From the NCBI GenBank assembly GCA_021399435.1, contig JAJTUP010000104.1, positions 62,001 to 126,000 of the forward strand: DNA of 64,000 bases, given 5' to 3'. The position numbers and the translations under genes were made by a program. Below, piece by piece: positions 60,910-64,000 of this stretch (positions are counted from its first letter, which is position 1; each line of letters starts with the position of its first letter). The notes under the pieces were generated by a model that worked only from the letters and a program-made list of their open reading frames with translations, made no database searches and was not told the origin of the DNA. The stretch is from Diaporthe sp. PMI_573. Taxonomy: Eukaryota > Ascomycota > Sordariomycetes > Diaporthales > Diaporthaceae.

Positions 60910-61346
60910 CCCAAACTTAAGCTACCGAACCTGGAAACTGCAGCGAGTAACAGAACAATCGGAGTACATATTCTATAGGAATCGATTCTCTTGTATTGGG
61001 CAGTTCAGCAACCCGAGAGACCCTTCGTAAGGGTGGCGGCAACCGCTCCTGGGTCACGATAATTGACGCCATTACCGCCACGGGCAAATATCTCGACACG
61101 GGTATCGTCTTCATGGGAAAAGACCTCCAAGCCCAGTGGTTTATTCGAGAGTTCAAGAAGATCTGTGCTTGGCGCTATATTTGCTCTCCCAACGGCTGGA
61201 CGGACAACGAGATCGCCGTCGCCTGGCTCAAGGATGTGTTGATTCCTCAAATGAACGCCGTCCGAAACAACGATGAGAGCAGGGCAAGTCTCCTCATTCT
61301 GGACGGCCATAAGAGCCATACCTCGGTATTTTTAGCGACACAATGA
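60910..61346 (+). pseudogene. DDE_1 (Fot1/pogo) transposase fragment
   Basis: The frame from 60996 reads NRSWVTIIDAITATGKYLDT, FMGKDLQAQWF, then SPNGWTDNEIAVAWLKDV and LLILDGHKSHTS, the middle of the DDE_1 domain including the second catalytic Asp. The first and third acidic blocks and both ends of the protein are missing. It is not close to either larger Fot1-type copy in this window. Confidence 0.85.
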
Positions 61347-64000
61347 CTATATCGCAATGTCCAACCCGGCATGAGTCGTCGAGAGTTTTTACTTCCTTTA
61401 TCCTATAGAAACCATATAGCAGTTTCACCATATCGGCACCTAGTTCAGAAGACGCCCGCCGGGCCGAGCTGGTTCGGCTAACTCATTTCTGGAGACAGCG
61501 ATATCTCGTTAAGGCATTCTCCATATTCAATGTCTCGAATTCTAAACAACGATGAAATTACGATAGTCGGTAACCCCATCTTTTAGCAGGGGACACTTAA
61601 AGATATGAACGCTGCGCTGAATAGCATTCTGGGACTTGATTTCGAATTTTTCGTTGGGATATCTACTTCGAAGCACATGTGGCCGACTTTACCCGTGAGA
61701 AAGTCTTGTCTGCGCTAGTACAAGTGTGACCTATTTGCCCCAGTCAGGAACGAACCATGGTTGCAGCGTGACGAGATGGTGTTATTTCCCCGGGATGAGT
61801 ATGAAGTGGAAGTGTTGATTAGTAGCATCACCCAAGCCATGCACTCTAGGAGATAATCCTGGAAGGTAAACCATTGCCTTGCGAGGCAAGATAACTCTGG
61901 CTGGGTCATTTGTATCATTGCAAGCTATCAGAATATATATCACTGTTAGAGTTCAGGCACGAAGTTAAACACCAGCTTCGACACTCTTCGTAGATTTGAA
62001 AACAAATGATGATTCAAGATCCCCCTTTGCAAAGTTGAAAGCACATCAGGTGAGAGTAAGCCTCTTCATCCGCTAGCACGATCGAATTACTTGCGAATCA
62101 CCAGAGAAAGAGACCAAGAATTGGATGAGACAAGGCCTTCTTACGATTACATCGTGGAATTTATCGCCTCCTTTAAAGCCCTAACCTTACAGATCTTCCT
62201 TTCCATTTCTTTCAATCGGCGTCGGTCAGTGGCCGTGGCTCGAAACGGCCCTCTTTCGCCGCTGAAACTGCGATTTGTTCCCACAACCGCGCATCCTTCA
62301 AGCAGTCCGCTCCTCTGGCCTTGACGTTGAAATACTTGGCCCACCGGAGGCGCTCCTTGTTAATCCATTTGTCTTTATCTATGCAGCAATGGGCGAGTCA
62401 ACCAAGTAGATGCCTGCAAAAGGTACTCGAACTTTCATCTCCACATTTACTTTCAGTAAGGCGTGAGACCTCCAAAAGAGGAATTCTAGAGTGATGATAG
62501 CTAAGGCGACGTAAACTTACTTTTAATTTCAATTGGTGACGTATTGCTAGTCTTTTTGAAGAGTCCACCAAGAAAGATTGGCATGTACATGATTTCACAG
62601 TCTTTAAACACTGGGTCATGCTATGAGGCGCGTAAGTACATTGACAAAATTTCTGCTGCACACAGACTATACTTAAGCAATTAACATACCCTTAGGATAT
62701 AGTATGCTATGTAAGCAAAGGGGGAAACAATATCAACATACAGTATAATCTTCATTATCAGAACAACCTTCATGTGCAAAAAGATACATTAAGAATAGTG
62801 TACAGTATAATCGTCGCGGGCAACATGATGAGACAGGAGGGAGCTAATTAACTCTTCTTTGTTATAGCATGCATGTACTGTACATACATATACGACATAC
62901 TTTACAAAATGATAAACCACATTTCATTTGTTTTTTTGTTTACGGCCAAATCCACGTACTTAAGTTCTGGAGAGCATGCAAGATACCTAAAGTACAGCAC
63001 TGATCAAACAGTCCCAAGTACCAGATTGAGACAAATTCCCCTTGGCAATGAAGACGACAAAGAGAGCTACTCGTGGGGCCGGCGTCTCGCTAGATGTTGG
63101 ACGTAGGGGATTGCGTTCGGCGCTTCTGATTGTGCGCTTTCGCGAACTGCCTTTGCACGGCCGGATGCCCTGGGGTCGATTTCTTGCAAGCGTCAGCGGG
63201 AGATGTCCTTCGGCGCGGCGAAGAAAATAAGTACCTTGATAATTTGACGCCGGTGATCGGAGCTCAGAAGCACAAGGCAACCTTTACAACGTAATTACTG
63301 CTTGCCAACCCTTGCACATGTACGATCGCTAATAGCTTCTAGTGTATCCATCACGAAGCCGCCTGAGACCAATAACTGCGTGCCCCCTTTAGCCCTTCGG
63401 CCGCCAAAGTAGAGTGCATAGGTACTTTTGCCCGGCCAATTCTTGGATCTTCGGGTCGCATACCAGCTGAACTTCGATGAAAAAGTAACCGATGTACATG
63501 CAAAGTACATATTATAAGCATTATAAAGATTAAGGGTGGGAGAGCAGGGGGGTTGGGACTAATATTTGAACTTCTGGTCTTTTTGTAACGCCTTCCCATT
63601 TGTACCCTGCATATTGCCCAGCCAGTTACTGCATGACTTGCATTTTGGTCTGGTCATGTGAAGGTGACCATTAAATTCGAGCCTGAAATGAGAAGTAGAT
63701 ACTGTAGAGTACATACAAACAGGCTTATTAGCTGGTTCTGGAGTTAGCCTAGCTTAACTTTGGCCTAATACTATAGTTCATAAGCTGTATTAGTACATTA
63801 GTTTGCGTAATATATACTTTGCCTTAGAAGTGATTAGTGAATTCTAACAGGTCATTGTACACAGCCTTATTCCTATGGGTGCAATTCACTTGGAGCTCAG
63901 TTGGTGCATAGGGGGCTAATGCCCAAACCTATTATTACATGATATATCTCCTTACATCCTAGATCAAAATTAAACAAAAGTACGCAATTAAGTACAACAA
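61347..64000. other. Terminal non-coding stretch
   Basis: Only short ORFs occur on both strands, and none has a domain. The sequence is AT-rich and holds no obvious repeats apart from scattered gtacat/tacgta motifs. No RNA gene was recognised by eye. Confidence 0.45.

Noticed and set aside
1..64000. A biosynthetic gene cluster, suggested by PKS, AKR, MFS and regulator pieces
   Set aside because: The pieces are small, far apart, on different strands and truncated. No intact core enzyme exists in the window.
1..64000. Starship-type giant element with a DUF3435 captain
   Set aside because: The only tyrosine recombinase seen is Crypton-like and degraded. No DUF3435 protein or Starship cargo pattern was recognised.

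Overview
This window looks like an accessory, repeat-rich stretch of a filamentous ascomycete (Pezizomycotina) genome. The evidence is the kind of genes seen (Zn2Cys6 regulators, a FunK1-type kinase, a NACHT-NLR N-terminus, a highly reducing PKS remnant), short introns of about 47-60 nt with GT..AG ends and CTAAY-like branch sites, and typical fungal transposons (Fot1/pogo, hAT, MULE, Tc1/mariner, Tad-type LINE, copia, gypsy, Crypton). Many broken copies carry CAG/CAA-to-TAG/TAA or CGA-to-TGA stops, as expected from repeat-induced point mutation (RIP), although no composite RIP index could be computed here.

Layout. 1-9 kb: hAT and Fot1 remnants, a FunK1 kinase C-terminal half abutting a PKS acyl-carrier shard, a spliced chromo-like gene (4059-5193) and a truncated fungal regulator (8133-9154). 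10-16.4 kb: a few plausible host genes, namely a SAP-domain basic protein, a BED zinc-finger protein, a small Cys-rich protein and a small HeLo-like protein. 17-23.3 kb: a host gene that appears split by two transposons: a MULE with 59-bp terminal inverted repeats (TIRs), and a 2.7-kb TIR-bounded element containing a Crypton-type tyrosine recombinase gene. 24-31.3 kb: a TPR/2EXR gene, a C2H2 gene, a gypsy fragment and a reconstructable four-exon Zn2Cys6 regulator that lacks its first zinc cysteine. 33-43 kb: a foldback element with inverted arrays, a nearly intact hAT, an aldo-keto reductase shard, an NLR N-terminus, a Tc1/mariner pseudogene and an intact Fot1-family element with TA target duplication. 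44-53 kb: the most gene-like block, with a conserved protein, a BIR-domain protein, three hypothetical proteins, an importin-alpha shard and a TATA-binding protein (TBP) gene with four clear exons. It also holds an 0.8-kb non-autonomous element with the same ends as the Crypton-bearing element. 53.4-61.3 kb: a LINE missing its 3' part, an MFS shard, two copia pieces in opposite orientation, a truncated secreted DPBB protein, a second Fot1-family element with ~170-bp TIRs, and a DDE_1 fragment. 61.4-64 kb: nothing recognisable.

How it fits together. There is no coherent pathway or operon. The region reads as a transposon nest that has collected and shredded host genes (PKS, kinase, AKR, NLR, importin, MFS, DPBB). 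The points most worth attention are the TIR-bounded tyrosine-recombinase element and its small relative, the TBP paralogue, and the BIR-domain gene.
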